IMG/VR virus record: IMGVR_UViG_3300011115_000405 | Span: 1 to 28,101 of that record | Direction: 5' to 3' (one strand) | From: a virus | DNA length: 28,101 nt | Shown here: positions 26,053-28,101 of the stretch, piece by piece | Numbering within the stretch: position 1 is the first letter of the stretch | Layout: every line of letters starts with the position of its first letter | Notes under the pieces: generated by a model | Databases searched by the model: none | What the model was told of the DNA's origin: nothing | Seen by the model: the letters and a program-made list of their open reading frames with translations, nothing else | Translations under genes and position numbers: made by a program

Positions 26053-26817
26053 ATGAACGACGACAACGCGCTTACCTCAGCGGACGCCCCGGCGCCCGCG
26101 TCAGAATTGGAAGCTACGGCGGCTCCTATTGCTGAAACTACAAGGCCGGAAGATCAAACGACTGAAACGCCCAAATCTTTTACACAAGAAGAATTGGACG
26201 CCATAGTCGGCAAGCGCCTCGCAAGAGAGCAACGAAAATGGGAACGGGAGCAGGCCCAACGGACTGTTCCTACTGCGCCTTCTGAATTACCGCCACCTGA
26301 TCAGTTTGATTCGGTCGAAACCTATGCGAAAGCATACGCCGAACAGATGCTACGGGAACGGGAAGTTCAAAAGCAGCGGTCTGAATATGTAGAAGCTTAC
26401 CACGACCGCGAAGAGGATGCGCGGGGCAAATACGATGACTTTGAACAGGTCGCGTACAACCCCAACCTCCGCATCACGACCGTGATGGCCGAGACAATCC
26501 AGACCTCTGATGTTGGTCCTGACGTAGCGTACTATCTAGGGTCCAACCCCAAAGAAGCAGACCGCATATCTCGTTTGTCGCCTATCTTGCAGGCCAAGGA
26601 GATCGGTAAGATTGAGGCCACGTTGGTCTCAAACCCGCCGGTCAAGAAATCTTCGAGTGCGCCCACGCCTATTTCACCTGTTACTGCTCGCAGCAGCGGA
26701 ACGTCCACATACGACACCACTGACCCACGGTCCATCAAGTCGATGACCACGTCAGAGTGGATCGCCGCTGAACGCGCGCGGCAGGTAAAAAAGCTGGAAG
26801 CTTCGAAATTCCGCTAA
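26053..26817 (+). CDS. Scaffolding protein (P22 gp8-like role)
   Basis: A 254-residue acidic protein, directly before the coat gene. After a disordered acidic N terminus, FTQEELDAIVGKRLAREQRKWERE (about residues 43-66) is the helix typical of phage scaffolds, followed by charged helices and a Ser/Thr/Pro-rich stretch. The C terminus is a basic helix (AAERARQVKKLEASKFR), which fits the coat-binding helix-turn-helix end known from P22 gp8. Scaffolds co-assemble with coat protein into the prohead and leave before DNA packaging. It is a little shorter than P22 gp8 (303 aa). CGGAGT lies 5 nt before the ATG. Identity rests on position and physical character more than on direct similarity. Confidence 0.85.
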   Translation: MNDDNALTSADAPAPASELEATAAPIAETTRPEDQTTETPKSFTQEELDAIVGKRLAREQRKWEREQAQRTVPTAPSELPPPDQFDSVETYAKAYAEQMLREREVQKQRSEYVEAYHDREEDARGKYDDFEQVAYNPNLRITTVMAETIQTSDVGPDVAYYLGSNPKEADRISRLSPILQAKEIGKIEATLVSNPPVKKSSSAPTPISPVTARSSGTSTYDTTDPRSIKSMTTSEWIAAERARQVKKLEASKFR

Positions 26818-26842
26818 CCTCTCACGCCTGAAAGGCTGACCA

Positions 26843-28057
26843 ATGGCTAATAGCATTCTCACAATCGACATGATCACCAGAAAGGCTCTGGAGATCCTCG
26901 AAAACAACCTGGTGCTTTCGCGTAACGTGAACCGCCAGTACGATGACAGCTTCGCCGTCGAAGGCGCGAAGATTGGCTCCACGCTGCGTATCCGCCTCCC
27001 TGATCGCGCTCTCGTCACCAACGGCGCTGCGCTTCAGGTTCAGGACGACAACGAGCAGTTCACCACCCTGACTGTTTCTACTCAGAAGCACATCGGCGTG
27101 AACTTCACTTCTGCCGAACTGACCATGCAGTTGGACGACTTCGCAGAGCGCGTTCTGAAGCCTCGCGTCAGCCAGTTGGCTGCCAGCGTGGATGCGGACG
27201 TGGCGAATGCCTACCAGAGCATCTACAGCTCGGTTGGCACTCCCGGCACGACCCCCGCCACTTCGCTTGTCCTGCTTCAGGCCCAGCAGAAGCTGAACGA
27301 GTACGCCGTTCCGATGGATCAGCGTTACGCCACTGTGAACCCCGCTGCCAACGCCGGTCTGGTCGAAGGCATGAAGGGCTTCTTCAACCCCACCAGCACG
27401 ATCAGCCGTCAGTTCAAGACCGGCATGATGGGCGAAGGGGTTCTTGGCTATGACGAAGTCAACATGTCTCAGTCCATCGTGCAGCACACGACCGGCTCGC
27501 GTTCCACCTCGGACACGATCCTTGTCAACGGCGCTGTCACGACGCAGGGCGCGTCCACCATCAATCTTGATGGCGGCACCGGCTCCGCGACCATCAAGGT
27601 CGGCGACGTGTTCACCATTGCTGGCGTGTACTCGGTCAACCCGCAGACCCGTCAGACCACCGGCAGCTTGCAGCAGTTTGTCGTTACGTCCACCGCCACT
27701 GCTTCCAGCGGCGCTTGGACCAACGTCGGCATTTCGCCTGCGATCTACACCTCCAGCCAGGCGCTGGCGACTGTTGATTCGTTCCCGGCGGACAACGCTG
27801 CTGTCACTTTCCTTGGTGCGGCCTCCACCTCGTACCCGCAGAACCTTATCTACAACAAGAACGCCATCACGCTCGGCACCGCCGATCTGCTGATGCCGCA
27901 GGGTGTGGATATGGCGTCTCGTCAGGTTCATAACGGCATTTCGATGCGTATTGTTCGCCAGTACGACATCAACAACGACCGTATGCCTTGCCGTATTGAC
28001 GTTCTCTACGGCTACTCCGTGATTCGCGCGCCCATGGCCGTGCGTATGTGGGGCTAA
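26843..28057 (+). CDS. Major capsid protein, P22 gp5-like coat
   Basis: A 404-residue HK97-fold coat protein of the P22 gp5 type (P22 gp5 is 430 aa). Characteristic blocks are the N-terminal ITRKALEILENNLVLSRNVN, then GSTLRIRLPDRALVTNGAAL, the VSTQKHIGVNFTSAELTMQL segment and a C-terminal GISMRIVRQYDINNDRMPCR, then IDVLYGYSVIRAPMAVRMWG. The central part (about 220-300) is Thr/Gly/Ser-rich and could be the inserted domain. It forms the icosahedral head together with the portal and scaffold above. AAAGG lies 8 nt before the ATG, 25 nt after the scaffold stop. Codon choice looks more uniform and G/C-ending than in the fibre genes, in keeping with high expression. A hairpin follows the stop. Confidence 0.95.
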   Translation: MANSILTIDMITRKALEILENNLVLSRNVNRQYDDSFAVEGAKIGSTLRIRLPDRALVTNGAALQVQDDNEQFTTLTVSTQKHIGVNFTSAELTMQLDDFAERVLKPRVSQLAASVDADVANAYQSIYSSVGTPGTTPATSLVLLQAQQKLNEYAVPMDQRYATVNPAANAGLVEGMKGFFNPTSTISRQFKTGMMGEGVLGYDEVNMSQSIVQHTTGSRSTSDTILVNGAVTTQGASTINLDGGTGSATIKVGDVFTIAGVYSVNPQTRQTTGSLQQFVVTSTATASSGAWTNVGISPAIYTSSQALATVDSFPADNAAVTFLGAASTSYPQNLIYNKNAITLGTADLLMPQGVDMASRQVHNGISMRIVRQYDINNDRMPCRIDVLYGYSVIRAPMAVRMWG

Positions 28058-28066
28058 CAAGCTTTC

Positions 28067-28088
28067 ATCTGGGGCTGCGGCCCCAGAT
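28067..28088 (+). terminator. Hairpin after the coat gene, possible terminator
   Basis: A perfect 9-bp stem ATCTGGGGC/GCCCCAGAT (28067-28075 and 28080-28088) with a 4-nt TGCG loop lies 9 nt after the coat stop. It is followed by C10 where an intrinsic terminator would have T, so termination may be partial; it could instead define the 3' end of a stable coat mRNA. The window ends 13 nt later. Confidence 0.5.
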
Positions 28089-28101
28089 CCCCCCCCCCTC
28101 C

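Noticed and set aside
26822-28060. 412-aa open frame antisense to the coat protein gene
   Set aside because: Arg/His/Gly-rich sequence with no motif, fully shadowing a clear capsid gene with strong codon bias.

Overview
This window is part of a tailed double-stranded DNA phage genome, free or integrated, with a P22-like head (podovirus-type). The evidence is a terminase small/large pair, a P22 gp1-type portal, a scaffold-like protein and a P22 gp5-type coat protein, together with a family A DNA polymerase, a primase-helicase and a lysis cassette. No bacterial housekeeping genes, tRNAs, rRNAs, integrase or CRISPR array were seen. The GC-rich sequence and the style of the small accessory genes suggest a proteobacterial host, perhaps alphaproteobacterial, but nothing here fixes the host.

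Layout. (1) 1-571, plus strand: holin-like protein and a nested inner/outer spanin pair. (2) 564-3539, minus strand: one tightly packed operon, in transcription order DpdA-like transglycosylase, VUT/YhhQ-type 7-deazaguanine precursor transporter, VRR-NUC nuclease, SNF2-type helicase and a small protein. The first two genes look like a minimal DNA hypermodification module that would import preQ0-type base and swap it into phage DNA. (3) 3612-10304, plus strand: replication and recombination genes, namely a Cas4-like DUF2800 nuclease, an unknown protein in the SSB position, DNA polymerase A, an HNH/AP2 homing-type endonuclease and a RepB-like primase fused to an SF3-type helicase. (4) 10305-10440: four successive hairpins where two operons converge. 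(5) 10441-14614, minus strand: about fourteen small accessory genes, mostly overlapping or 1-2 nt apart, including three tandem paralogues, a DUF6378 protein, a DUF7249 protein and a small protein ending in a DnaA domain IV-like DNA-binding domain. (6) 14615-15344: a non-coding, repeat-rich region with 9-bp iterons in both orientations, an 80% A+T patch, a 15-bp inverted repeat, four tandem 20-bp repeats, a G9 run and a good sigma-70-type promoter. It is the best candidate for the replication origin and/or packaging site. (7) 15345-28057, plus strand: late genes, namely terminase, small virion proteins, portal, then about 5 kb of fibre/adhesin and small structural genes, then scaffold and coat. 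The window ends in a hairpin and a C10 run just after the coat gene, so the tail genes and probably the endolysin lie outside.

How the parts fit: the left half makes, repairs and possibly chemically disguises DNA; the central non-coding region carries cis-acting sites and starts late transcription; the right half packages DNA into a P22-like capsid and builds modular glycine-rich fibres. The strongest points for follow-up are the DpdA plus transporter pair, the two repeat systems before the terminase, the DnaA-domain protein beside them, and the reshuffled fibre modules.
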